A stretch of 31,613 nt of DNA from Bilabrum cf. latius (taxonomy: Eukaryota; Bigyra: Bicosoecida; Bigyra; Bicosoecida): positions 1 to 31,613 of the forward strand of contig CBCXTV010000015.1 of assembly GCA_965178125.1 (NCBI GenBank), written 5' to 3'. A model generated the notes under the pieces. That model made no database searches, was not told where the DNA came from, and was given only the letters and a program-made list of their open reading frames with translations. This document shows positions 19,048-27,494 of the stretch, in pieces; the first letter of the stretch is position 1; each line of letters opens with the position of its first letter. A program made the translations under genes and the position numbers.

Positions 19048-20322
19048 TTATGACTGGGACAGCCACAGGGGTTCCCGGACGTGGATCAACACCGAATTGA
19101 CTTCGAGCCACTGTCTCTCCACATCGCCGATCTCTGCGATGTGCACGTCCCACGAATTCGCAGTAGCCACCATGCGTACGGCATGTAGCCACTTGGAATA
19201 CGCGTAAATATTGGTGCTCGACTGCCCCAATCGTATGCTCTCTGCGGGTGATTGCAGCACCCGTCTGTTCGATAGCACAAATTGAGGAGTCGCCTCATCG
19301 AGCACGATTAAATCGTGAAATCCGGGGCGGAATCCACGTAATTCCGGCTCCACCGCGTGACCGCAGTCCACCCAAAAATGGTTTCGAGTGGGGGACAGAG
19401 ATTTGGCAAACTCTGATTTGCCGACTTGAGATGGACCGAGCAAAACTAAGAAGGTATATCGGTGCTGCACACGAGCGAATTGTTCGCACCACTGTACTAC
19501 CTCTGGAATCACACGAAAAGGTTGCAAGCTCGAAGACAAAATCCGGCGAACCCGTTCCTGCTCGTCGGTGAGCCATGATTCCGCGCGCAACTGGGCACCA
19601 CACACAGCGTCCAAATTCGCAACAATGTTCGTCACATTCTTGGCACACGCGATGACTAATGTACGCGCCACATCAAGCGTGACCTTCGACGCCTGTACAA
19701 GCGTCAGGATCTGATCCGGCTGTACACTGTAATCCACAAACGGTTGGACAGTCCCACTCGAAACTATCTGTCCGATTTTCGGAGCTTGCACGTAGAACAT
19801 CATACGCTGAAACGCACGCACCCTACTTGAAACCGCCGCCCAGCGATTGCACGCCGAAAGCACGGGGTCAGAGCCCAAGAAACCTCGCTCGGCTTCGTCG
19901 CTCCGGGCGTCCGGCCGGAGAATCATCGCAACATGAAAATGCACGCGCGCCACTGGAGGATGCGCCACGTAAGACTGGCCGCACATCTCCGCAGACCAGA
20001 CCCAATCCGCAGCGGACACATCGGAGGCGTATTGCTTCATACGCGCAACAAATCGATCGCGCAGTGACCCAAACCAAGATGAACCACGCAGCACCGCAAC
20101 CGCGAGCTCTAATCTCGGAGGCAGCACTTCATGCGGAAACGTCTGCAAGGGAACCACACCCCACGGGCCGTTGTATGTCAGGAGACACGCGTGGCGCAGT
20201 CCTCCTCTCTTACCCTTCGGATTTCGCAACACCCCACGACGCGCACCAGACGCAAGCGAACGCGCTAAACCCACTTCCTCCTCTGTGAGATCGTGGCTGC
20301 TTAACAAGAAGGCTGTGACCAA
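19048..20322 (-). CDS. Rep-like replication initiator (HUH endonuclease plus SF3 helicase)
   Basis: A 424-codon minus-strand frame with the layout of Rep proteins of CRESS-DNA viruses and related plasmids. HUH part: motif I-like CLLTYNG (46-52), motif II HFH (128-130), and a motif III-like Tyr in FYVQAPK (Tyr177), where the usual Lys three residues later is Ala. Helicase part: Walker A GPSQVGKS (296-303), Walker B DLIVLDEA (337-344), motif C MVATANSW (384-391). In this family the Tyr nicks the origin and the helicase unwinds DNA. The first codon listed is TTG. The frame is open 51 codons further up, to 20475 (after a TAG), and has no ATG before residue 95, which lies beyond motif I. The real start is therefore non-ATG, spliced from upstream, or hidden by an indel. 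An acceptor-like CTCTGCTAG ends at 20476. The core has no internal stops, so it may be intact. Confidence 0.8.
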   Translation of the reverse strand: MVTAFLLSSHDLTEEEVGLARSLASGARRGVLRNPKGKRGGLRHACLLTYNGPWGVVPLQTFPHEVLPPRLELAVAVLRGSSWFGSLRDRFVARMKQYASDVSAADWVWSAEMCGQSYVAHPPVARVHFHVAMILRPDARSDEAERGFLGSDPVLSACNRWAAVSSRVRAFQRMMFYVQAPKIGQIVSSGTVQPFVDYSVQPDQILTLVQASKVTLDVARTLVIACAKNVTNIVANLDAVCGAQLRAESWLTDEQERVRRILSSSLQPFRVIPEVVQWCEQFARVQHRYTFLVLLGPSQVGKSEFAKSLSPTRNHFWVDCGHAVEPELRGFRPGFHDLIVLDEATPQFVLSNRRVLQSPAESIRLGQSSTNIYAYSKWLHAVRMVATANSWDVHIAEIGDVERQWLEVNSVLIHVREPLWLSQS

Positions 20323-20366
20323 CGATCGCTGAGCAGATGACAGGGCCTCCCCTGAGGCACGCCGTA

Positions 20367-20560
20367 AGCCGACATTGTTCCAAAGCCTGCGCTGCGAAGG
20401 CCTCGCCGACGTCCTAATCCAACGCGACAGCTTCTTATAAAACGGTTGTACACCACAATTGGAAACGAAACATCCCTAGCAGAGGCGTCAGGCAGGGACC
20501 ACTCGACCGCGGCGAACGGCTCGCGTCTCGAGGGCCACCAATAGCGTCGTCTGGTGGATG
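20367..20560. repeat. 194-bp core of block S upstream of the Rep-like gene
   Basis: From AGCCGACATTG to GTCTGGTGGATG this matches the inside of block S (8029-8224 and three other copies). On the minus strand it extends the Rep frame toward the N-terminus (FYKKLSRWIR, RRLWNNVG). Here the run reads AAAACGGTTG, one base shorter than in most array copies (AAAACCGGTTG), so the Rep-continuing frame across that point is specific to this copy. It also contains TTCTTATAAAAC. Confidence 0.9.
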
Positions 20561-21280
20561 CACCGACGACCGCGCATCCGGCTGCCACGGTTGCTTCCGA
20601 CGCAATCGCACCCGATGCTGCGCGGCTCGCAGCGGTAGCATGCTGGTGAGTGTTCCGTCCACTTTCAAAACTCCACTCGCCTCACATTCTCAGCCGAACC
20701 AAAGCTACATAATCACCTCGGAAACACGGGTCCTCCTCTCATGCATACGCCCTGTCAATTCCCAAAGCTGCCAATCCTCAGAGCGGGAACTCGTGCACAT
20801 TTCTGACAAGATGCTTCAATGTACTTGCAACGCGCCCGGCATCCTTACGGGCCACACGCCTTGCCAAAGCATTGCTGACCTTCCTGACGGCACTCTTCTA
20901 CAACCCGTTCGCACACTGCTACGCACTCAATGTTCATCGACAATCAGCCCATCCCAAACACCATCACGAATGCTGAATTCTGAATGTCATGAATGAAAAC
21001 CCTGACATGCCATTCCTTCCAATTTCTCTCGCACCTTCTGGGAAATGCATAGTCATACACACACACCACACTCTTTCTCTCAACTTCCACACACCCCCGA
21101 CACAGTCAGAATACCAACCACGGGCACCCCTCAATGCTTGGAAGCGAATATATCGGGAATCGAGTTCTTGGGGGTCGCAATCTTCGCCGCAAGATGTGCT
21201 TCTCGGGCGACCATGTGCGTTCCTGGGTATCCATTCTTGTGCGTATCCTCTCTTCCAGCTTGGAGGGCCCCGGGGAGAGA

Positions 21281-21317
21281 GGAGAGTGTTTTCACTAGGT
21301 AATATTAAAACCTCTCC
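21281..21317 (+). promoter_or_regulatory. Candidate rolling-circle origin hairpin with TAATATTAA
   Basis: GGAGAG-T-GTTTT (21281-21292) pairs with AAAACCTCTCC (21307-21317). This gives 11 base pairs with one bulged T and a 14-base loop, CACTAGGTAATATT. TAATATTAA (21300-21308) starts in the loop and matches the conserved geminivirus/circovirus nonanucleotide TAATATTAC at 8 of 9 positions. A larger imperfect stem can enclose it: 21253-21261 with 21350-21358 (9 bp) and 21270-21279 with 21339-21348 (10 bp). Two CCACTCT heptamers at 21328-21334 and 21336-21342 could be iterons. It lies about 1 kb upstream of the Rep-like gene. The assignment rests on shape and motif only. Confidence 0.45.
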
Positions 21318-21484
21318 GACAGTCTCCCCACTCTTCCACTCTCCCCGGAAAGCTGGAATCGCATAACAATATGGGGGAAAGCACAAAAATTGGGCCAATT
21401 TGTGGGGAGAGAAATCGGGGGTGAATCCTGCATATAAAGCAGGGTGTTTTATCTTGGGATGTGGGTGGTTCAGAAGCCTAGGTT

Positions 21485-21740
21485 TGGGGGGGGGGGGGTT
21501 GAACAGGGGGTCTGAGAAGCAAACGGGATGTTTCATATGCGATTGAGGGGGGTGAAGGGGGTTCTGATGTGGCGGGATATGGATTTGGGTAAATCAATGG
21601 CGTGGGAGAGGTGCTTCGGGTTGCTGTGGGGGCTCCGGGATTTGGGGGTGAGGGTCCAGGGTGGCAAGGGGGCGTAGGGCTTGCGGGTTTTTTTTTTGGG
21701 GGGGGGGGGGTAGGGAGGGGGCAGGGGGACGACAGGTTCA
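21485..21740 (+). repeat. G-rich simple-sequence tract, quadruplex-prone
   Basis: Repeated G runs, including a 13-base run near 21487, a T run followed by about 13 G near 21690-21710, and GTAGGGAGGGGGCAGGGGGAC after it. Strong G-over-C skew on the plus strand. Several G-quadruplexes are possible. The run lengths are also places where the assembly is least reliable. Confidence 0.8.
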
Positions 21741-22209
21741 GAAGGGTTCCAGACTCATGTGTGGGATGCGGGGGATTTCAAGGTTTTCGCAGTCCGTCGC
21801 AGAAGGCGGCGGTTCTGAATGAACCTATTCCATGGTCTTCGAGTCTCTCTTTTTCTTTCGCACTCTTCTTGGGGTTTGCATGTGTCTGCGGTCTGCGATG
21901 TGTGCAACTAACTTCTGCTGAGCTATTCGCCCAACGATTGCCTGTTCGCGGCTGTCCATTGTGGCAAGCCCTTTCGGCTCTCGGGCTCTTGGCCCTGCCT
22001 TTCGAACAGACTGCGCGATCGCACTGCATGCAAAAAGAGACATGGGCAAGATTGAATTTGGTCGTCGCTCATGGCTCCGATGTGGACGATGTCGTGGCGC
22101 CGCAACCTCAGATTCACTTTTGCACGACTGCACACGATGTCTCGAATACTGGACTTAAGTGGTTTGCTTCTCTCCTTTAGGGCTTCTGGTCACGGCGATC
22201 TGGATTATT

Positions 22210-22662
22210 TCACGCGCGAAAAAGCTTCCCTATTGTGCTTATCTGGTTTTTTCGAGAGCCTGAGGTCGTCGTAGACGACGATGAAGCGCCGCCCGGCTCT
22301 GTTTTGGTGTCGGTCTCGCGCATGCGCAAGACTTGCAGGAGGTCCTCATCTGACAGCCGCCGCGCCTGCTTCTTCAAGCGCGTCCGCCTCTTCTCTGCAT
22401 TCCGGAGACCCTTGTTCAAACGCTTGCGTTCCATCTGCATGCGCATCTGTACAGCTTTCATCTCGGTAATTCGTTCGCTCAGGGACGGCGTTCCTCCGGT
22501 CGCCGTTGCAGCAGGATGACCTACCTCGGGCTGCTGGGTCCTCGATTGGTCCTCGGTTGCAGGCGCCGTCGCACGAGTGGTGGACCCGGGAGATGTCGAC
22601 CCCGTGGTAGGCGGCGTACAGTCGAGGTCGTCGCGGACAACGTCGCGCTCGCCGTCGGACAT
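22210..22662 (-). CDS. Basic coiled-coil protein or transposase C-terminal segment
   Basis: A 150-codon minus-strand frame with a true ATG at 22662 (MSDGERDVVRDDLD) and a stop at 22210. The first half is Thr/Ser/Pro-rich. Residues about 82-128 are strongly charged and heptad-like (SERITEMKAVQMRMQMERKR, then RRTRLKKQARRLSDEDLLQV), suggesting a basic coiled coil that could bind DNA or form dimers. It begins inside the 3-prime end of the transposase frame but in another frame. It could be the spliced C-terminal exon of the transposase or a second small protein of the element. I recognise no named family. Confidence 0.5.
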   Translation of the reverse strand: MSDGERDVVRDDLDCTPPTTGSTSPGSTTRATAPATEDQSRTQQPEVGHPAATATGGTPSLSERITEMKAVQMRMQMERKRLNKGLRNAEKRRTRLKKQARRLSDEDLLQVLRMRETDTKTEPGGASSSSTTTSGSRKNQISTIGKLFRA

Positions 22663-23678
22663 CTGTGCGGCTCTGCTGGAACGGAAAGCGAGGCCGCCGA
22701 TGTGGATGCAGGGCAGACGGGGTCCTCCGCAATCCTATTCGAACCTCGTGACTGCGCTGCGGCTCTTTCAGACGTTTCCCAAACGAGAGGCACATGGAAC
22801 CACCAACCGAGCGGAAGGGGATGTCGATTTGTGGTGCAGATCTGTACCTCCTGAAGAGTGGGCAACGTACATGGGACAACGAGGCGTTCGTGAAATCTCA
22901 AGCGTTTACGGACGCGGGCACCGATTTCTTCCTGTCGGCCGCCGAAGCCGCACGAACGGAAGGCGTGTTTCCAATCCGAGCTGTTCAGGATGTGCCGCGC
23001 GCACTGCCCCCAAAGATTGATGATGTCGCGGAACTGTACTTCTGCAGACGGTGGTGATTCGCGCAACACTTCCAAGGCGTCTCGGGCTGCCGCCTTCACG
23101 CGCTGGAAAACATGCGTATCTAGCGGCTGCAAGATGCCCGTCATCTTCCGCGGGATGAAGACGATGCCAATGTTTGCTCGACCGCAAGCCTGTGCAACTT
23201 GGGGGGTTAGATGTGTCGGACAGCCGTCGAGGGACAAGAGAAAAGTGCATGAGGCCATAAATGGTTCGAGGTGTCGTCGCAGTTCCGCGATAATTCCTGT
23301 GATGTCACGACTAGTACACCAAGCGCTTGCACGACGCCGTACGTACACCAGGGTCTCCGTCTCGGACTGCTGGAAGAATGTCGCATCCGTAATACGACAT
23401 GTATGTCGGTTGGCGAAAATCCATAATGGAAGACGGCGTTGCACCTCAGGGGCATCTGCGAGGAGAAGACCAAGCATGATGTTGAAGCGCGTTGTTGTCG
23501 TAGGGATACGGGTGCACCATAGTCCAGCCGTGTGGTATCGTCCTTCCCGTCCCCGCGCGCTATGTAGCCAATTCGCGGAGGCAGCCACATGGGGGAAGGC
23601 CGTCTCGTCGAAGTTCAGATGCACGATGGACTTGTCCCTGGGGGCACGTGCCTCCAGGCAATTCACCCACTTCCACAT
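22521..23678 (-). CDS. DDE_1 (pogo/Tigger-like) transposase, catalytic region
   Basis: A minus-strand frame of 385 codons from an ATG at 23678. The catalytic core is clear: HLNFDETAFP (D24), LLSLDGCPTH (D151) and TGILQPLDTHVFQRVK (D187). This gives a D-D-D triad with 35 residues between the second and third Asp, and the LQPLD signature of the pogo/Tc1 group with CENP-B-type domains. The enzyme would cut and join element ends in the nucleus. The N-terminal DNA-binding part lies upstream in other frames (to 24513), so this frame alone is not a full protein. After about residue 290 the frame becomes Arg/Ser/Pro-rich and is probably no longer the true frame. Terminal inverted repeats were not found by eye. 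Confidence 0.8.
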   Translation of the reverse strand: MWKWVNCLEARAPRDKSIVHLNFDETAFPHVAASANWLHSARGREGRYHTAGLWCTRIPTTTTRFNIMLGLLLADAPEVQRRLPLWIFANRHTCRITDATFFQQSETETLVYVRRRASAWCTSRDITGIIAELRRHLEPFMASCTFLLSLDGCPTHLTPQVAQACGRANIGIVFIPRKMTGILQPLDTHVFQRVKAAARDALEVLRESPPSAEVQFRDIINLWGQCARHILNSSDWKHAFRSCGFGGRQEEIGARVRKRLRFHERLVVPCTLPTLQEVQICTTNRHPLPLGWWFHVPLVWETSERAAAQSRGSNRIAEDPVCPASTSAASLSVPAEPHRCPTASATLSATTSTVRRLPRGRHLPGPPLVRRRLQPRTNRGPSSPR

Positions 23679-23787
23679 GGCGAGCGCCTTGCGTGTGAGC
23701 GGTGTGGGGTTTCCGCGGGACGGACTGGCGGCGGGAATTTGGCGGCCGGTTGTCGGCCTCCCGTTTTAGTATTACGTGTTTATGGCG

Positions 23788-23886
23788 GGGCAATTTTGGA
23801 GGCCGGATTTTGGCGCCGATTTCGGTCCCGGACAGGGCGGGCCCGTGGCGGATTTTGGCCCGACTGGGGCTGGATTTTGGGCCCTC
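23788..23886 (+). repeat. Degenerate GGATTTTGG repeat inside the transposase locus
   Basis: GGATTTTGG appears three times, plus one variant (CAATTTTGGAGG), in about 100 bases separated by GC-rich spacers. It lies between the DNA-binding and catalytic parts of the transposase, on the strand opposite to the coding one. It could be an intron, an expansion in a linker, or an insertion. The AAAATCCAGCCCC stretch on the other strand resembles part of the 375-bp monomer. Confidence 0.6.
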
Positions 23887-23899
23887 TGACGCCTTCGCC

Positions 23900-24513
23900 T
23901 GCGCGGTCTCCAGAGGCAATGCGCACCCCGGTCGGAGAAGTCCGCGACGCACTCTCATGCGCCTGCACCAGCGCCGGCACCACTGTCGATTTCTGGGAGA
24001 AATGGCCGCGGTGTGTGCGTGGGCGATTGGCGACCGGCTCGATTCGCCTTCGCAGTGGATGACGTCCCGTATATGGATCAAGCGTTTCGTGGTGGGCGCT
24101 TGGCCGACCACACGGTTTTGCTGTTGCACCCAGTACAGCAACTTCACATCCTGCAGGTGCTTCTGTGCATGTGTACGGCGTCTCATCCACCAAATGTCTG
24201 CAGTTGTGTCATGACGAAACGTCATCTCTTCGCATGCCTCGAATGTGATTCAGAGCTGTCTCCACAACTTCAGGTGATGCGGCTAAGTTTGGTCGTTTGT
24301 GCTCGATGAAATGACGTACGGCTTCCTCAGACCAACCATGGAGATGGAAAAGCACCGCAGCAGTATCTCGAAGTCCGGCGGCATAGCGCGGCTACGTCCC
24401 GAAGTCGCCGATTCGGATGAGGACATGCCCATATTTTCAAGTTTCCGGCTTTCTCGACGGAGTCGTGAAATCTCCTCCGTCAGCTCTCGCAGTCGTGCTT
24501 TGTCGGTTGCCAT
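23900..24513 (-). pseudogene. Transposase N-terminal part, split over three frames
   Basis: On the minus strand an ATG at 24513 opens MATDKARLRELTEEISRLRR, a coiled-coil-like start. The frame then has to shift near 24388 to continue as AAVLFHLHGWSEEAVRHFIE, which ends at a TGA at 24209-24211. A third frame, open from an ATG at 24225, gives KLLYWVQQQNRVVGQAPTTK, which looks like the CENP-B/Tc5-type helix-turn-helix expected in front of a DDE_1 domain. A further shift is needed to reach the catalytic frame at 23678. Short introns could explain some shifts, but the overlaps of only a few bases fit frameshift mutations or sequencing indels better. The element is therefore probably inactive as written. 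Confidence 0.55.
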
Positions 24514-24737
24514 GGCCCCGCGTTTCAGATCAGGTGAGGCCACGAACGTAGGGGCGGCGCAATGTCACAAGCTTACGCGAAGGATCCCCGAAATATGGCT
24601 GCAAAAACACTGAATGTCAAGTCATGGAAGTCTGGCATCTGAGTGTTACGTGGATTCTTTGGTCATTTTTCTGGAGCGGTGCACTCATGTGCAGCCTCAT
24701 GACCAACTTCTTTACAGACAACTCGATTGGCAACCCA

Positions 24738-24922
24738 CTCCGGGCCCGGGCCCAGGGACGCGCCCGGGCCCAAGCCCGAGCCTTGGGCCCGGACCTCCGC
24801 CCCAGCCAGGCCCGGGCCGGAGCTCGGGCTGGGGCTTGGGTTGAAGCCCAGGCTGGGATTGGACCCCGATCCAGGCCCGAATTTGGGCCTGGGTCGGGCT
24901 GGGTTTCCGGGATCAAGTACAA
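24738..24922. repeat. GGGCCC-rich imperfect minisatellite
   Basis: About 185 bases built from CGGGCCC and AGGCCCGG, with units of 6-18 bases such as CCGGGCCCGGGCCCAGGG and GGGCCTGGGTCGGGC. Open on both strands as Pro/Gly-rich chance frames, so not called as a gene. Confidence 0.85.
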
Positions 24923-25511
24923 ATACGAAAGCACGAACCACGAGCATATCCCCGTTGTTCTCTCGCTGGGAAGCATGCAAGCAAGCCTTGCGAATCGCTG
25001 TGCTCTCTTCGAAAACAACACATGTTGACACAGGATCATGTAGCGATATTGGCCAAAGAAACAAACGATCATCGTGTTTTCGCTCGGTTGCCCGCAATGT
25101 CGGTGGGCAGCTCTCATGCCGTGCGGCCCCAAAGGAAATCGGATTCTCAGTTCGAACTCCTCGACCGATCTTGTGTCACACATTGGCTTTAGCGATGTTC
25201 GCGCTGTAGACTGTGGTTTGACGTGGCTTTCATTCGAAATTGGACTTCGATTTAAGGCTTCGCGTTCCAAAGACGAACATGTCACCATGAATGACTTACA
25301 CAACCAGCATGGATCGCCCACGGATTGTCTCCAGCCGGCGCAAGGCCACGCCCACGGGAGCGTCTTCTACGGGACGGTGACTTCGCGATCACCACACCGC
25401 TCGGTTAAGCCGGAGGGAGGAGTGACGCGGATACCGCTGCGCTGGGTGTTATATGAGGTTCTGTTCCAATTCTGCTGTTCGCCTGTTCTAGGATTTTGGG
25501 TCTTCTTTACG

Positions 25512-25760
25512 TTATGTGTTCGCGTACGGCGCCGTCGGCGCTCGCTCGCCAAAAGTCAATGGCGGGAGGGCGGCTTCATCCAGGCTTCTCAGACGCTCCC
25601 AAAGCGCGGGCGCCCGCGGAATAATGCTACAGAGCATCTCCCATGGCAACCGCTCACTGCCGTCCTGTGCCTGAGGTCGCCACCACGGCACATCCACCTT
25701 CATGATCTCTCCGCTCGCACGCCCGCCCAAAACTGCGCGACACTTTCGATTTCGCCACAT
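25512..25760 (-). CDS. R1 gene, segment F, copy 2
   Basis: The 82-residue frame of 423-671 repeated with no amino-acid change that I can see. Conservation of the frame between copies mildly supports coding, but overall divergence is low. Confidence 0.4.
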   Translation of the reverse strand: MWRNRKCRAVLGGRASGEIMKVDVPWWRPQAQDGSERLPWEMLCSIIPRAPALWERLRSLDEAALPPLTFGERAPTAPYANT

Positions 25761-26142
25761 GGACAGCTAGTGTCAACCACTCATTCCAGAGACACTGCGC
25801 ATGAAGACGGAATCATGTTTCTCCAAAGAAGCACGAGGTCCAGATGGAGCATGCCATGCACCATGTATCGCCGAAGCACCTCCGATTTTACGGCAACACG
25901 CGAGCATCCAACAGATCGCGTAACATCGACGGACGTGTCAACATCACGACAGTGGTTCCTCGCACGCCGAGTGGCAGTATCAAGTCGATCCGGGGGCAAC
26001 AAATCATGTTTACATCGGACATCGTCACAATATGTGCCCAACTTGTCACTTCTCCGACGAAAAAATCTCACCGAGTTTCATCCACCTCACATTTTCAGCA
26101 TGTCCATGTGGCTTTTTTTTTGTCCATCTATATTGGACGCGC

Positions 26143-26404
26143 TCAAACCACCTGTCGGCACCACGCGGTCTGGAAGCAGCGCTTTCTGTACATGTCGACG
26201 CGTGCGCGTCGCTGTCGTTGCCAGCGCTGGGAGTTCGCGCCGTCCTGCGCCGGCTCCGGCTCTGTGACGAGCCAAGTCATGACATTCGTGAGCTGCCCAT
26301 TGCTCTCGCTCAGGGCTTCCGTGACGCTCATCCCCTCCGGGTCCTCTTGCAGGACGCGAAGCGCGTTCGTTGGGGCTAAGTCGCGGAGAAACTGGCATAG
26401 ACAG
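26143..26404 (-). CDS. R1 gene, segment E, copy 2
   Basis: The QFLRDLAPTNALRVLQ frame is kept from about 26404 to the stop at 26143. The sequence before it reads CTATGCCAG/TTTCTCC, where copy 1 has CTGCCCAG/TTTCTCC. The upstream connection to segment D is thus different in the two copies, and an acceptor AG just before this segment would make the difference harmless. Confidence 0.35.
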
Positions 26405-27494
26405 GCTCACGGCCTTCTGCCTGAGCATGAGCTACCCCCTGAAAAAAGCCCCATTGGCCGTCCGCGCGTCCGAAAGGACCGCACCATGCGCCCGATGGGT
26501 ATTCGATCCATCCACGCGACACCAACATGTCGCGAAGTTGAGCGTCCTGGGTCCACAGGTCGAGGGACCGCGGCGGACGTTGTGTGATCCACACATAGGG
26601 CATGCTACCGCTGGCTAACGGTACGCGCGCATACACACGAGGCTCACCAGACCATTCCAATGAGATGAGTTCCCGCACGCGATACCCTCCGCCATGAGAA
26701 CACGTTCTGCCGGGCAGTTCACGTGTCCCTGACTGCGACCACCAACGCGCCCACGCATTGGATCGCACCGCGCCGGCTAAATTCATCGACACGTGCTTAT
26801 CGGAAAATCCGCCTATGGGCGGGCACACCAAGCACGCACCGCACTGTTGTTGTGGCAACTCACCGTTCATTTGGTTCATCAACCAAACGTCGATGTGCCC
26901 CGGTTTCGTGCGACCCATACGATCGAGGAGGTATCGAGCGCCAGCCGCCGTGAAGCCCAGCATAGTGCTGCCATAACTGACGCGGTTGCCGCGCACGTTC
27001 CGTTTTTGCTCCGGCTGCGCGGCGTTCCATGACAACCACACGACATTGCCACGCTGAACGCGAGCCGCTTCGTTGCAGATCGCTACGAGGTCGGTTAATT
27101 CTGGGCTCACTTCGGAAAATCCTTCTGGCACGGCTCGCCCTTCCGCCCGCTCGAGCCCGGAGATCATGGGAGTCGCCTGTGATTCTCGTCGCGATCTCTT
27201 AGACCGCTGGCCGGCTGTGACCTCCGCCCTGTGCGCCGCCGTCCCGCCTTGGCTCCCCGGGCGACCGGCTCCGGTGGAGCCTGCGGAGACAGCGGACGCA
27301 GGGACTCCGGCGGATGAGGCAGCAGCCCCTGACCCCGGCCCGCCCGTACTCTGCTCTCCGATCAACGGCATCCATGTTTCCGGGGCGAGGTCGTCCCAAG
27401 GGTATGCCCGCCAGTCGTGCTCGCAGTATAAGAAGAGGGTGTCCGGCGCGTGGCGCTCGTCAAGCATCCACGGGAATGCACAATCCTCCACCAA
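26376..27494 (-). CDS. GT25-like protein, R1 gene segment D, copy 2
   Basis: A 372-codon frame, the same as 1311-2399 through the CEHDW, GSTMLGFTAAGARYLL and HIDVWL motifs and the Cys cluster. The ending differs: after QWGFF this copy continues QGVAHAQAEGREP and stops at 26376, while copy 1 runs into another frame. The bases at that point read CTTTTTTCAG/GGGG, acceptor-like in copy 2, whereas copy 1 has CTTTTTTCCACGGGG. The true exon may end just before it in both. The first codon is TTG and the first ATG is at 27467. Confidence 0.6.
   Translation of the reverse strand: MVEDCAFPWMLDERHAPDTLFLYCEHDWRAYPWDDLAPETWMPLIGEQSTGGPGSGAAASSAGVPASAVSAGSTGAGRPGSQGGTAAHRAEVTAGQRSKRSRRESQATPMISGLERAEGRAVPEGFSEVSPELTDLVAICNEAARVQRGNVVWLSWNAAQPEQKRNVRGNRVSYGSTMLGFTAAGARYLLDRMGRTKPGHIDVWLMNQMNGELPQQQCGACLVCPPIGGFSDKHVSMNLAGAVRSNAWARWWSQSGTRELPGRTCSHGGGYRVRELISLEWSGEPRVYARVPLASGSMPYVWITQRPPRSLDLWTQDAQLRDMLVSRGWIEYPSGAWCGPFGRADGQWGFFQGVAHAQAEGREPVYASFSAT

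Larger units (their letters stand above)
20561..22209. other. Region between the Rep-like gene and the transposase, candidate origin inside
   Basis: About 1.65 kb without a convincing gene. A plus-strand frame at 21602-22180 opens through G-rich simple sequence and has no recognisable domain, so I do not call it. The region contains the nonanucleotide hairpin at 21281-21317 and strong G runs from 21485 to 21740. A GCTG/GTGAGTG donor-like site occurs at 20640-20650 on the plus strand. Confidence 0.45.

Noticed and set aside
20964-21536. A 190-codon minus-strand frame that crosses the hairpin.
   Set aside because: It is Pro-rich at the G/C run and runs through the inverted repeat, so it is probably a by-product of the structure.
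21602-22180. A 192-codon plus-strand frame next to the candidate origin.
   Set aside because: Its first third is translated from G runs and the rest has no domain. A protein-coding role is not supported.
16904-25089. tRNA, rRNA and spliced-leader genes searched for by eye in the single-copy region.
   Set aside because: No cloverleaf-compatible sequence, rRNA signature or dinoflagellate spliced-leader motif was seen. A covariance-model scan was not possible here.
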